From NCBI GenBank assembly GCA_030068145.1, contig JAPJBO010000309.1:173022-237021 (forward strand): a DNA stretch of 64,000 nt. Reading direction: 5' to 3'. The notes below the pieces were generated by a model. That model was not told the origin of the DNA. It ran no database searches and worked only from the letters and a program-made list of their open reading frames with translations. Shown in pieces: positions 41,700-52,368 of this stretch (position 1 is the stretch's first letter; every line of letters begins with the position of its first letter). Origin of the DNA: Diplonema papillatum (lineage: Eukaryota > Euglenozoa > Diplonemea > Diplonemida > Diplonemidae). The position numbers and the translations under genes are program-made.

Positions 41700-43361
41700 C
41701 TAGTCGCAGTTGTCCCCGAGCGACTTGTTGGACGCATCTTCCTTCGCCGCACGAGCCGACGGGATGATGTCTTGAACCAGGATGAGGATGAAGGAACCGA
41801 GAAGCAGCGTCCCCACGATGGTCCCGATGATGGTCAAGAAGAAGCTGAAGGTCGTGCTGCACACGGCGTTCTTCGACATGTCAATCAGGTGCAGGTCCAG
41901 GTGGTACCACAGCCGCGTGTTCTCGGCGACCTCCTTCCACAGGCAGCACGTGTACCGCTCCGCGGTGCTGTACCGGCGGTCGTACAGCCGCAGGATCCCG
42001 ACGTACGCGCCCCACGGCCCGCCGACCAGCTCCCGCCGGCTCTTCTCCCGGTCGACTTCGAACGCCTTCATCTCCGCGAGCTCCTCGGGACACACTTCAT
42101 TCGCCGCCGCGCACACCCCCGCCGCAGCGCCGCACGCCTTGTCGCACACGACGGCCCCCGCCGCATGGTAGGGGCAGTCGCTGTCGTCGACGCACGCCCG
42201 GTCGCCGGTAGACCCGGGCCGGCAGGTCTCGGAAGCGGGGTCGAACGCGTATTCCTCCGGGCAAAGGATGCTCCGGTCGACGAGGGTCGCCTCGTCGAAG
42301 CCCGGGAAGTACCGCGCCCCCTTGTCGCCGTCAAGGGGCAGGACGCACGTCCCGTGCAGCGAACCCGTGCCGCCGGGGTCGGTGTCGTGCGGTGTGGTAA
42401 CCGCGCACTGCGCGCCGAACACGCACCCGTCGGCCAGCAGGAACCGGCCGCCTATCTTGTGGTACGCGCACCCGTCGCCGGCGGCGACCAGTTCCTCGCA
42501 CTGGCACACCGCCTCGCCCTCGCCCGGGCCCACGCGGTACCTGGGGTACGTGCCCCGCTCGCAGTACCCGGGGGCCACCGGAGTCAGCTCGAGCAGCCAC
42601 GGGAGCTGCTTCCCCGGCAGCACGTCGTCCGCGGCCTGCGCGCGCGCGCAGCTCTCGCCGTTCCGCGCCGCGGGGAACCCTTCGCAGCGGCCGACCACAT
42701 CGCCGGCCTCCATCCGCACCCGGCAGTACAGCGGCGCCGCCGCTTTGTCGTATTCCGGGTCGTCGGCTTCCCTGATGCTCCACGTCCGCGACGACGTGAA
42801 AATCCCCGCGTGGCACCTAGGGTACCCCTTCGGGATGGCGACGACTGTCTTCACGCCGTTCACCCAATACGCAACCGTCGCTTCGTCGACCTCCGGACTG
42901 CAGAGATCCCCGTGGGAAGCGTAGGCCTGGCAGAGGGACGACGCGTTGCAGTACCCCTGGGCGCACGCGGTGTCGGTGCCGCAGGGGGTGCCCTCTGGGG
43001 AGGAGCGCTGGGGTGCGCAGGCGCCGTTGGAGCAGTGCCCGGTGAGGCAGCTGCCGTGGGTGGCGCACGGCTCGCCGGCTGTGAGCAGCCCGCCGCAGCT
43101 GCCGGCGGCGCAGCGCCGGCGGGCGGCGGCCGCCGCCCGCAGCGACAGCGCCGCGGCGCCCGCCCACGCGGCCTTCCACGCCGGCGGGCCGGCGAGCAGC
43201 TCCTCGTTCTGGCAGACGACTCCCGCCCCGCACGTCTCCCAGCTCGCGTCGACCGCGACCGGCACCGAAGGACACCGCATCGACGCTGCCGCGCGCCGCG
43301 ACTGCGACAAAAGGCAGAGAACCGCCAGGGCTCGGATCAACCCCGGCGGTCTGCGCATCAT
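41700..43361 (-). CDS. Cys-rich type I membrane protein
   Basis: 553 residues from the MM pair at 43361. I prefer this start over an in-frame ATG 18 codons upstream because MMRRPPGLIRALAVLCLLS is a good signal peptide. The ectodomain (about residues 25-495) has over 40 cysteines in short clusters: GEPCATHGSCLTGHCSNGAC, GTPCGTDTACAQGYC, CEGFPAARNGESC and CVDDSDCPYH. The C-x4/5-C-x-G-x-C rhythm recalls EGF-like or Dickkopf-like modules but fits no single family by eye. One transmembrane span lies near residues 503-530 (FFLTIIGTIVGTLLLGSFIL), followed by a 25-residue cytosolic tail. It is probably a surface or endomembrane protein; ligand unknown. Single exon. The equally long plus-strand ORF is its shadow. 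Confidence 0.75.
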   Translation of the reverse strand: MMRRPPGLIRALAVLCLLSQSRRAAASMRCPSVPVAVDASWETCGAGVVCQNEELLAGPPAWKAAWAGAAALSLRAAAAARRRCAAGSCGGLLTAGEPCATHGSCLTGHCSNGACAPQRSSPEGTPCGTDTACAQGYCNASSLCQAYASHGDLCSPEVDEATVAYWVNGVKTVVAIPKGYPRCHAGIFTSSRTWSIREADDPEYDKAAAPLYCRVRMEAGDVVGRCEGFPAARNGESCARAQAADDVLPGKQLPWLLELTPVAPGYCERGTYPRYRVGPGEGEAVCQCEELVAAGDGCAYHKIGGRFLLADGCVFGAQCAVTTPHDTDPGGTGSLHGTCVLPLDGDKGARYFPGFDEATLVDRSILCPEEYAFDPASETCRPGSTGDRACVDDSDCPYHAAGAVVCDKACGAAAGVCAAANEVCPEELAEMKAFEVDREKSRRELVGGPWGAYVGILRLYDRRYSTAERYTCCLWKEVAENTRLWYHLDLHLIDMSKNAVCSTTFSFFLTIIGTIVGTLLLGSFILILVQDIIPSARAAKEDASNKSLGDNCD

Positions 43362-43458
43362 TTTGTTCGCTTCGAGTTTTACGGGTTCGTGTTTTTTAGG
43401 TCTCCGGTGTGTCAACAGTAAAGGCGGGGTTGTGGTTCTTTCGTTGGGTGTCGGTACC

Positions 43459-43775
43459 TGTTGGTTTGTCTGGTGGGTGGTCTGCGAAGCTGTGTTTTCG
43501 ACATCTTTTTACTCCATGCTTGCGCCCTGATCTTCGGCCGCGCCCAGCATTTGGTGATACGAGCGCTGCGGTGCGCAGGTAGCTTGTCTGGTGGGTGGTC
43601 TGCGAAGCTGTGTTTTTTGCCGTATTTTTCTTGCTGTGTTTTTTGACATATTTTTACTCCATGCTTGCGCCCTGATCTTTGGCCGCGCCCAGCATTTGGT
43701 GATACGAGCGCTGCGGTGCGCAGATAGCTTGTCTGGTGGGTGGTCTGCGAAGCTGTGTTTTTTGACATATTTTTC
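43459..43775 (+). repeat. Tandem repeat upstream of the Cys-rich membrane protein
   Basis: ttgtctggtgggtggtctgc starts units near 43464, 43585 and 43731. Units contain actccatgcttgcgccctga and cagcatttggtgatacgagc. The second unit is longer because of an internal duplication of gctgtgttttttg. Confidence 0.9.
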
Positions 43776-43904
43776 GCTATGCACAGTGATTGGGCGCACC
43801 AAGGTGACACCAGGAAGGAACAGCCAGGTGTAGGGTGCACGCGCACTACACTGACGCAGCATACGAGTTTGAGAGCCTTCCGGCTACCTATCTTGAAGAG
43901 GATG

Positions 43905-44055
43905 GGAAATCGTTTGAACTTGCGTCGTGATGAGGATCGATGATTGCAATTATTCTCCTTGAATGAGGAATGCCTAGTAGGCGCAAGTCAGCAGCTTGCA
44001 CTGATTACGTCCCTGTCATTTGTACACACCGCCCGTCGTTGCTACCGATTGGCTG
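43905..44055 (+). rRNA. Small-subunit rRNA 3'-domain fragment (pseudogene)
   Basis: Carries the universally conserved tract near the 3' end of 18S rRNA: gatgattgcaattattct, gaggaatgcctagtaggcgc, the decoding-region block ttgtacacaccgcccgtcg and ctaccgattgg. Sequence before about 43905 and after about 44055 no longer matches recognisably, so only some 150 bp is present. Changes such as gtcatttgtacacacc hint at decay. It is not part of a full rDNA unit. Confidence 0.8.
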
Positions 44056-46194
44056 TGGGATAGAGCTTGGGAGAGCCTGCCCTACCTGAACCTTTCCGCA
44101 AACTTCATTAGGCAGGGCCGCTGCCATACCTGGCTGCCCTGGATCGACAACACTGGCCACGCCTTGGCCCAAATCAAAGTAATCGTGGCCACTTGGCACG
44201 TAGACCCGTGGCTCTGCACGGCCAGGTGTCGCTGTTCTCCTGCCATACATCAGCCCCAGCCGGATCCAGCTGCCGACCCCGGACCAGACTGTGCGGACCC
44301 GAGAGAAACGAAGAGAAAACGCAAAGCGCGGAGATGAAGAAGACTTCAGATTCTGACTCCAGAGGCAAGAGAGAGAGAGAGAGGGTGTGGGAACGGGGAA
44401 AAAAGGGGGGCAAGGGAAAAAAAGAATTGAAAGGAAAAGCCAGAAGAGATGACGAACAGGAGCTGGGGCCAGGAAAGCGTTCCTCGCATGACGCCGCCTG
44501 GGCTACAGAGGGTGTGTGTGTTGAGGCTCAGTTGTAATCCCTGCACGGAATATAGCCCATAGGTGTGTGTGTGTGTGTGCGCATGTAGAGAAAAGTTGGG
44601 TTCTGGAGGCAAACGAGTGAAGTGAGGTACTTGATGATACACCACCTGCAGTGCCCATTGAGTATTTAAATTGCTGTCCGTGCCCTCTGTCCAAAAATAC
44701 CGTATCTTCGTGTCACTGCTTCCCACACGTTGCCCAGAGCAAGAGAAGCGTATTTACGGAGGATTCCGGGGGTGAAAACGGATTGATAAAGCGTATCTTG
44801 ACCTGGAAAAACAAATTCCAAGCCGTGCTCCCGCTAAGGAAGCACCGGAAGCTGTTTTCCAAAAAACTCCGATCCTCGTTTGGAGACGCTTGCACAGCTC
44901 GGAGCGCATGCGCTCGGGGCGAAGCGGGCGGCCTCTGACCGTCGGCCGCCCGCTCGTGGCACACCACGAATCCTCCTCAGCAGGTGGTATCTACACCCTA
45001 CCCGCCTACCGTCGGGCTCCACGCTCTAACCGGAGCATCTGTAGATCATTCCCTGGTGCTGTGGGGTGTAGGTACACGGGGCATACAGGGCATTCACACC
45101 TAGGTAGGAGGACGCCCTGCTGGTGGTAGGTGGAGAACCTCTTTGTGTAGAGCACAGGAGAAAGCTTGCTTGATGCGCGATATTCAGTTCTCCCGTTCTC
45201 GGTCTGAAAGCATGCTGACAATCGCTTCGTGTTCTGTTATGGGGAGAAGCTGGGAGGTGACAGAAAGATCCGCAGGGATACTGGGGGGTGGCAGTATCGT
45301 CATCTGCAGTGGATGTGTCGTGCACTGTTCGTCTATCTGTGCGCTCGAGCCTTTGATGCCGTGATCCGCATGGTAAGACAACAGCGGCAACAATTCGAAC
45401 GGAATCAATCCGCTTCGCTGACAAACACTGTCCAGTCGGCTCAAGACGCACGCTCCCCACGCATTTCGTTACTTCCTTCAAGTTTCAGCCCTGCAATGAT
45501 CTTCGATTTGACGTTCGGAATTGCCGTGGAGTCAAACTGACTTTTCGATCCTGCGAGCACCTAGCGGCAGTATCCGAACGAGGGGAAGTAAGGAGGAACC
45601 CAAAAAGAAGAAGAGGATCTTTTTGCAACGATGCCCGCCTTGTACGTTTACAGTGTTAAAGTTCACTTGAAACTCGGGGTGCTAGAGTCCAGGTGACTCT
45701 CGGCAATAGGATTATCCTGTATATGCAGCGTGTTCCTAAAGGTGGTACCACGAAGTAAGAGTACGTAGTAGGTGAGAATCTTCGTTGTTCGTTGGTGGTT
45801 TCAGTCATCAGTGCACACTGTCTGCTCAGTACCGCATAACCGTCTCGTGTTCTTTTGTCGAGGTTCTGGGTGTGCATCACGAGCGCGAGAACTGTTGCGA
45901 AAAAAAAAAAAAAAAAACAGGGTTTTGCTACCATCGGTATTTTGACTGAAGTGGTGGGGGAACACTATGGATAACAGGCAAGTCGTGGCGATTGCCCGCA
46001 TCGCATCGCGGGTGGGGGGGAATCGTATTTCTATGTCTAAACAAAACCATGAAGAGATGTGCGGGAAATACTCGGGGAGATAATGCTGGGAAGAGGAGAT
46101 CTCGCTCGACAGAATGGGCTTTCCTTCTGTTGAGGTTGTTGTTGCGCCTAAGACTGCGGCTAGCCCAGATGATTGTTGTGGTTTGTGTGACGCT
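44056..46194. other. Intergenic with simple repeats
   Basis: A ga run lies at 44370-44384 and a gt run at 44561-44578; a module A copy lies near 45655-45700 and an A19 run near 45899. No convincing gene. Confidence 0.5.
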
Positions 46195-46350
46195 GCATGC
46201 ACGGGGTACAACATGGCAAAGCGACCGTGCGAAGACGATGATTCGAATGAGTGCAAACGCCAGAAGCACGACACGGTACGATCGAAGAGGTAGTCATCCA
46301 GTGGCTAATGCAGGCCACCGCTACAAATATTCTGCATTCTAACCTCAAAC
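46195..46350 (+). repeat. Diverged copy of the short-basic-peptide repeat (copy 4)
   Basis: A plus-strand ATG near 46212 reads MAKRPCEDDDSNECKRQKHD then TVRSKR and a stop. It parallels KRAPER..QDELKRR.HDTSRAKR of the closer copies. The following gctacaaatattctgcattc parallels gctacagattatttgcagtc at 34.5 kb. Confidence 0.5.
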
Positions 46351-46407
46351 AACATCGCCTTTTCCAGACAGTTTCTTGCATCAAGTCTCTGTTTGACTTG
46401 AGGCGTG

Positions 46408-46640
46408 GGGGGGGGATTGCAAGAACGTGCTTAGAATGGGTATGTGCTCAACACCGCACTGGTCCCGTCCGCGCCGTGTTTCGGTCCTTTAAGCCACGGA
46501 CACATAAGGCGGACCATCATCAGCGTGGAACCTGAGTGTCTGCAGACAGGACTGCGGTGTGAGTCTGGTTTGTCAGGCGGCTGTTCGTAGCTCGTCACAG
46601 CCAGGACCACCCGTGCTACTAGAGCACAGGCGAATCCGTC
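46408..46640 (+). repeat. 225-bp dispersed repeat (partner of 39160-39385)
   Basis: See 39160. A handful of substitutions in over 200 bases indicates a recent duplication. Confidence 0.9.
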
Positions 46641-46899
46641 ACGGGGAGAAGGCCCCTACAACCGTGTCTGAGCAATCAGTTAAAAAACTCAGGGCACTCG
46701 CCCTGATTGTGACTGCGACTCGCTAGGCAGCACTGACTTGTCTTCTTTTTACGGTGGCAATCTGCGAAGTAAACTCCGCAGAGCACAGTGGACATGGGGT
46801 TGCCGTGTGCAGCACCAATGGTTGAAGTACCAAAAAGAAAAGAGTGCGAGGAAGTAATCCTGCGTGCTGAGGGCAGCAAGTCGCGTTACGCGAAGGGGT

Positions 46900-46924
46900 G
46901 GGGGGGGGGGGGGGGGGGGGGGGG
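46900..46924 (+). repeat. Poly-G tract, 25 bases
   Basis: Uninterrupted G run; could form quadruplex DNA and may be uncertain in length. Confidence 0.85.
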
Positions 46925-47578
46925 TTGTCATTTGTGCTGTTAGGGCAGGGTCTGGGCATTGAGTTTTCATTAGCTTCCCCTCACGATTCGCAAGTGGTTG
47001 GCCCGAGTATTTCCGAAGTGATTGTTCAAAAAAAAAAAAGAAGAAGCGTTATTTCCGAGTCTTCGGAACGCAACGCCTCGGTGTTGGCGGAAGCGGTGAC
47101 GCGCACGATCGCGGGGTGCTGAGAGACGGGAAGCCCTGAGGAGCAATAAACCAAGGAAAGCTGAAAAAAGCGGCGTCTTCTTCACTGCTCCATGATCAGC
47201 GCAACACGACCCGACAGATTCCCAGCACGGCGGGTTCCCCGTGACCGACACTTCCTTTTCCGAGTGCTCGCGATGTGCGTGCGGCGCAACAAAGGCTTTT
47301 GTTCCCCGCAGACGGAAAGGGTCCCTATGCCCACCGTTTCAAGACTGTTCCGGGCTTTTCAGAGAGCCCGATGATGCTGTGGCCGGCGATCGAGGCCGGC
47401 GGGAGGGGCCTTGCAGGGTGAACGATTTGTTAGTTGGATCTGTTTCCGGGAGCATAAACAGGGTTGCGGGGTTACTCCGAGATCAGATATCACATCAACA
47501 CCCGACAATTAAGCCCGTGGCAATCCGATGTGGACCCGCAAACGAAACTGCCCGTTCTTCCCCGTCCTCTCTGAATGG

Positions 47579-47647
47579 GTACGAATGGCAGGGCGTGATC
47601 AGTGCAAGCTGATGACTTGCGCCTACTGGGCATTCCTCATTCAATGA
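47579..47647 (-). rRNA. Second small-subunit rRNA fragment (pseudogene)
   Basis: The minus strand reads ttgaatgaggaatgcccagt then aggcgcaagtcatcagcttg and cactgatcacgccctgccat. This is the same rRNA tract as the 43.9-kb fragment, about 70 bp, then loses the match before the cacaccgcccg block. Confidence 0.7.
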
Positions 47648-48329
47648 GCCGGTCCGTCCGCGTGGTAGACCGAAGAATACAGCACCGGGCAATTCGATGC
47701 AGCTCTAGGGACTAGAGATGGACCTGATAAACCGTGGTGGACCGTGATTCACTGTGATAAACAGCGGCAGGCACTTCGATGCAGTTTCAAGAGATAGGGA
47801 CGGACCGGCTCACATTCAAGGAGAATGACTGCCGTTGTGGCATGCTCAGTTTGGTCTGCATGCGGTGGCACTCGTACCGGTGACGGTGCTAGGGGGTAAT
47901 GGGTGCGCCTGTTACTCGCGTTTTTTGACGGTTCTCAACAGGCAAGGTTTTGATCAGCGCAACAGTGTGCCTTTGCGGTGCCGCGAGGGCTCCATTGGGC
48001 GCGGCAGACAGCTCAACGCAGCCAAGTCCAATTTCTTCACGGACTTGTCAGACGTGTCGCATCCAGGAACCTGAGTGTTGCACAGCAATGTGAACCTCGT
48101 TCGTGGCCCGTTGCTCGTCACAGCCACGAGGGGGCCGTAAAGGGTACGGGGGGGAAGCTAAAAGAATAGACGAACTCTCTTCTTCTTTGGGGGGGGGTTT
48201 GCTTGTTTTGCGGCTCAACCTCTTCATTTTTTTTCCTCGTGACAGCATGAGTCAGACTAGCCCACCCGGGGGGTGATTGTATTTGGGGTAAACCTTTTTA
48301 TTTTTGGCTCGGTTTGTGCAGTGTATTAG
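47648..48329. other. Intergenic, repeat debris
   Basis: Contains short relatives of the 4.1-kb repeat (47700-47810) and of the 39-kb repeat (gttgctcgtcacagccacg near 48110). No gene. Confidence 0.45.
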
Positions 48330-48614
48330 CTTCGACCCGCTGGCGGGCTTGCAAATTTGGACGAGCAGCGGCGGATTCGGCTTTGCCCCCCGGGACATGT
48401 CGAATTCGACAACTCGAAGGTGCAGCCAAAGCGATTGTGGGCGTACGCCACTTGTGGCATGCAGCTCGGTCCTCCATCAGAGCTAGGATCCACCCATACC
48501 GAAGCTTGCTTGGCCGGACTGACCGTGGTCGAGCTAAAAGCGCTGGCCGCGGAACTCGGCGTGGTAGTCGCCGGGATCCAGCGAAAGCGGGAGCTGCAGG
48601 CCAGGATCCTGTAG
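48330..48614 (+). CDS. ORF with a SAP-like motif
   Basis: Plus-strand frame open from just after a TAG at 48327 to TAG at 48612. There is no ATG before the conserved part, so it is likely an exon or fragment. It reads CPPGHVEFDNSKVQPKRLW, then AGLTVVELKALAAELGVVVA and GIQRKRELQARIL. The second part fits a SAP DNA-binding helix pair (LTV.ELK..L...G....G.+.EL..RI). Directly before the stop is GTAGGTGG, a good intron donor, so more exons may follow. SAP domains occur in chromatin proteins and in some transposon proteins. The only plus-strand cellular candidate with a recognisable motif, so a mobile-element origin is plausible. Confidence 0.4.
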   Translation, partial: LRPAGGLANLDEQRRIRLCPPGHVEFDNSKVQPKRLWAYATCGMQLGPPSELGSTHTEACLAGLTVVELKALAAELGVVVAGIQRKRELQARIL

Positions 48615-48669
48615 GTGGCCTTGCTTCGAAACTGCAACACGAAGCTAATACCCTGGTTTGTGTGACAAG

Positions 48670-48870
48670 AACTTGTTTTTTGTATAAGCACCTGCTTTGT
48701 AGGAAATACTTGAGGTGGCTGCCAGCTGCAAAAGATCAAAGGAGGTAAATGTGCTACGAAACACAGGTTCAGTGGCGAGCGTAAGCGTCCAACAAAACTG
48801 TATTGTTTCTCCCCCTCTAGCCTCCTTCGAAGTAAGCACGAGGCAGCCCCTCGAGCATTTTCGCTCGTGT
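48670..48870 (+). repeat. Dispersed repeat family C, partial copy
   Basis: Matches 40036-40310 in two blocks with the middle deleted. Confidence 0.75.
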
Positions 48871-50769
48871 CGTTTTGGGACGTCTAGCGTTAGAGACGAG
48901 GCAATCAAGAGCGGCTCGAAATCGAAAAGCGTTACAAGAGAGCGACCGGTAAGGGGAAGAGTTGAGGGGGGGGATTGCTGACGGGAAAGTCTTGGGGTTG
49001 ATGTTTTTTTTTTTAAGGCCAGAGCACCTTTTTTCATGACTGCTTGATGCTGGCACCAAGTCTTTCGGAGGGGAAAAGAGATGCGAACTTCCAACGGGAA
49101 AACGTCTGCTACGCGGCAGCGAGGCTTCCTTGTTCGCAGGGGGTCTCCATTTTTAGAGTTTTTTGTCAGCGAGCGCCCATCGTACTGGGGGAAGAGGTCC
49201 TGCATTCGGACGAGAACCGTTGACTGCCCGTGCCAGTCGTTCGGCATGCACCTGTGATGCTCTTGTCTCCGTCGATGTGGTGGATATGCAACCGGGATCC
49301 GACCCTGTATCGGGTAGATCTCCCAACACGACGGGGGTGGGATTCTGACCCCACATGTATGTCCACAGGCCCGGATGACGCAGTCGTCTCTTTTTGAAGG
49401 AAGGGACCCTTGAAACGCAGGGTTAGCTTTGATGGATACAGTTGTAGAACGCACACGTAGCGTGGTGGCATCCAGTAACAACTCGGTGCTTGGCTGCCTT
49501 CATGGCACCTGCGCTTTCTTGACCTCACTAAATTAACCCAACTCAATGCGGCACCACTTCAGATCTATGCATTCCCTTTCGGCAATCCTGCACGTCCCTA
49601 GCCCTCTGTGGGCTACCACCACCGTACACAAGACCTTTGATCCACCTGCTGTGCTGTATCAGAAATGACACTCGCATTCACCACAAAGTGACGAAAAAAC
49701 TCTGGAAGCCAGCTACCTAGACTCTTCCCGATTACCTTGACCATTTGATCGAGCGTATACGAGTATGCTAACGGATCTGGAACGAGTCCATGGGATAGGA
49801 ACGGTCTTGACTTTTGCATTTTCATTGGCACATGACCAATTAATTTTGCATTACCCTCCGTGTCTTTCGAGCATGTGGTATGCCATTCATACTCATTCTA
49901 GTCGGCATTCCTCTTCTTGAATCGCGAACGACCCTTTCCGTGGAATGTTAACACAGGGAACCGAACCGTGGGCCGTGGAGGATCAAGAACCAGCTCAGCA
50001 GGAACACTTCCCTCTGAATCCCGTCTCTCCACCCTTGCACGGACTTCGAAACTGAGTACGAAGCCGGCGTCGCCGCCGGGACAAGCGTGGGTGACACTGC
50101 ACGATGCTTTTCTTTCGCCGTTTAATGCCGGGCGACTTGTATCCGTCCCTATATCTGACCGCAAAGTGTGTGGGCGTAGTTTGCCCCCGAGGCAGCGCTA
50201 TGAACACCGTGCGGCAAAGAGACAAAGAAGAAACACGGAAATCCAAAAAGAAATGAGTAGGTTTGTTGTTTAAAAAAAAAAGCGCGAAATGGACTTTTTT
50301 GCATTGTGTGGGGTGGCTATAAAAGGAGAAAAAGAGATGCGTCAGACATTTTTCTCGTGCTTGTTTGTTCGTGCTTTTCTGTTTTTCCTTCTTCTTCTTT
50401 AATCTTCTTCTTTCCTTTCCTTTGCAACTAGCCCGTTTCAGGAAACTCGCGGGTGGCCGCCGGTTGCGAACTCCAAAGGAAATGCCCCACACAAAGCGCA
50501 GGTGAACCCGGGTTTGGTGCGGGGGGTTTTTTAAGCTCGACAGAAAAGAATGGGCGCAGCCTCCGAGTGTTTCTTTCTTCTTGTGCCATCCTTCTTTCGT
50601 TCTCCTTCCTTTTGCACGAGGTGGCGAACCCATTCGTGGGGCGGTCGGCTGATGCAGCCTTCGCAGCCCCGGTACCTACCGGCATCTAACTCCGTTGACT
50701 CGTGCGCCGCACGCTGAGGAGCGCCTGGCGGGTTCAGTCGGCGGGTGTAGTTTAGGTGATAATGCAAAT
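48871..50769. other. Intergenic, no gene recognised
   Basis: A minus-strand stretch near 49150-49260 (CMPNDWHGQSTVLVRM) looks weakly coding but has no family I know. 49490-49555 resembles the end of the 3.5-kb repeat. T- and A-rich tracts lie at 50260-50420. Confidence 0.4.
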
Positions 50770-50905
50770 AATCTGTGGTGATAATCTGCATCGCCGGCGT
50801 CGCGGGTACCTCTTCGCACATGATGTGACATGCTTTCGCCTCTTAAGCTCGTCTTGAGCGTCGCGTTCAGGCGCGCGCTTGGTGCTTCGCTTCTCCTTCG
50901 ACTGC
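50770..50905 (-). repeat. Dispersed repeat encoding a short basic peptide (copy 3)
   Basis: The minus strand reads EQSKEKRSTKRAPERDAQ then DELKRRKHVTSCAKR and continues without the stop. It starts at the same cgagcagtcgaaggagaagc end as the 34.4-kb copy. Confidence 0.65.
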
Positions 50906-51162
50906 TCGGCGCTGCTTTGTCGGCGGTCTCTGTGGCGGGCGCAAAGAGACTGCCACCTGGGCTATTGCGCCGCTCGTAGCATTTGCATTTGTCCTTCGAC
51001 GGAGTGAACCGACGCCTCTTCGCTGTTCCCGGGTTGTGCTTTCGGCTATCGTTGCGTTCGTGGGGGGTGCCATCGCACGCGCCGTACGAGTGCCACGTTC
51101 TCTACTTTTCGGCGTTGCTCGTGTGATGCAAACGACCCGCGAGGCGCCGGGTGTGGCCTAGG

Positions 51163-51464
51163 GGGGTTTACGCTGGAGTTCGGGGGTGAGCTTCGCGTAC
51201 GTGTGGATACGGACTTCGGCCAACTTGTACTTAGGAAAGAAGAATTGTGCCGCAGGTCGGCTCGACAGCTTCAGGGAACCCGTCAACGTGACCGCGCGTA
51301 TCGAAAGCGCCTCTGCAGTAAGGCTTGCCGCATTCTCGGACAGAGTGCTGCTACTCCGAAAGCGGCGTGGGACAGAGAGGCTCAACGACAGGCGGCGTTT
51401 CAGGAGATGACCTCTGCATTCGCGCCCGACTTACGCTACGGAGGCAGACCGGCGCGGTGGTCAA
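51163..51464 (+). CDS. Hypothetical exon, plus strand
   Basis: Opens after ggtgtggcctag, a possible acceptor, and reads FTLEFGGELRVRVDTDFGQL then VLRKEELCRRSARQLQGTR. Alternating hydrophobic residues and an Arg/Glu-rich helix look coding. Ends near a possible donor (cgcg|GTGGTC). No family recognised and no partner exon found. Confidence 0.25.
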
Positions 51465-51560
51465 ACATATCCCTCTCTTGTGGCTGCTGATTGATGTACC
51501 TTTGCGTAGACCGCTGTTTTGCAGTTTCGTGTGCGTAAAGCATCGCACAGAATTATCGCG

Positions 51561-51835
51561 ACACGAAGGTGCTGGTTTCAAACATCGTAGTCGCTACCAT
51601 CGCGCCGAACGAGCAAGGTTGGAACGGGCGGAATAAGACAGGCGGTGTGGTCTGTCCTGATCCTGTGTGTGGCTTCTCGTTGCGTTTCGTGGTCCTGATG
51701 GTCGCCAGCACCGCTGCTTCCGTTTTGAGTGGTGCAAAGGACGCGAGACGGAGGGTGCTGGCTTCAGAACGCCCCTGCTACCATTCTCGCCCAACGAGTA
51801 TGGACGGGACGGAAGGCACAGGCGGCGTGGTTGAG
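51561..51835 (+). repeat. Imperfect direct repeat, spacing about 185 bp
   Basis: ggtgctgg.ttca.a.c....gctaccat.....c..acgag and acaggcggtgtgg/acaggcggcgtgg recur at 51570-51650 and 51758-51835. Confidence 0.6.
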
Positions 51836-52368
51836 CTGCCGCGCCGAGACACGGCGTTGGCCACGTTGAGGGAGGTGACTGCTTTGCTGCTGGGGGGCAC
51901 TGTGCAGGTGAAGCTCAGCAGCCTCTCGAACTGCGGCGCGACCGGCATCGACGGGGCAAAGCAGAAGAAGGCGGGCAGGATGCAACCACTGGCGGTGTGG
52001 TTCTCCCGCTTTCTCTCGAGCGTGAGCTCGAAAGAGGAGAGCCCGCGGTCTTTGAGCATGCTGGCCGATGCCTGCTGCACCGCAGTCTCAAACATGTACT
52101 GCCGATACGACGACGGGAGGTCGCGGGGAACCTGGCAGATCGAGATGTAAGGCACTTGCGCTTGCAGCGCATACTCGTGGTGGCTCTCTTCCACTGCGGT
52201 CATGAGCTCGGGTATTATGATGTCTTCGACGATACGCTCGCTCTCACGGCTGACTGCTGCTTCCCACGCCTGGCGGTGAATATTCCGCCGGAACGTCATC
52301 CGCGTATCGAGACTCTGCGAATGGAGCCCGCTTGGGGGTGCGGACGGGCTAGCGGTGAGGAATGTCAT
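51778..52368 (-). CDS. Hypothetical protein, 196 residues
   Basis: Minus-strand frame from an ATG at 52368. The middle reads convincingly as protein: RNIHRQAWEAAVSRESERIV, EDIIIPELMTAVEESHHEYA, YISICQVPRDLPSSYRQYMF and SSFELTLERKRENHTAS, mostly helical with a charged face. No known domain is recognised. The first 20 and last 70 residues (overlapping a direct repeat) are less credible and may be intron or flank; an acceptor (gctccattcgcag) precedes SLDTRMTFRR. Strand matches the other genes. Confidence 0.45.
   Translation of the reverse strand: MTFLTASPSAPPSGLHSQSLDTRMTFRRNIHRQAWEAAVSRESERIVEDIIIPELMTAVEESHHEYALQAQVPYISICQVPRDLPSSYRQYMFETAVQQASASMLKDRGLSSFELTLERKRENHTASGCILPAFFCFAPSMPVAPQFERLLSFTCTVPPSSKAVTSLNVANAVSRRGSSTTPPVPSVPSILVGREW

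Noticed and set aside
41628..43421. 597-codon plus-strand ORF
   Set aside because: Shadow of the Cys-rich membrane protein; the minus frame has signal peptide, cysteine pattern and membrane span.
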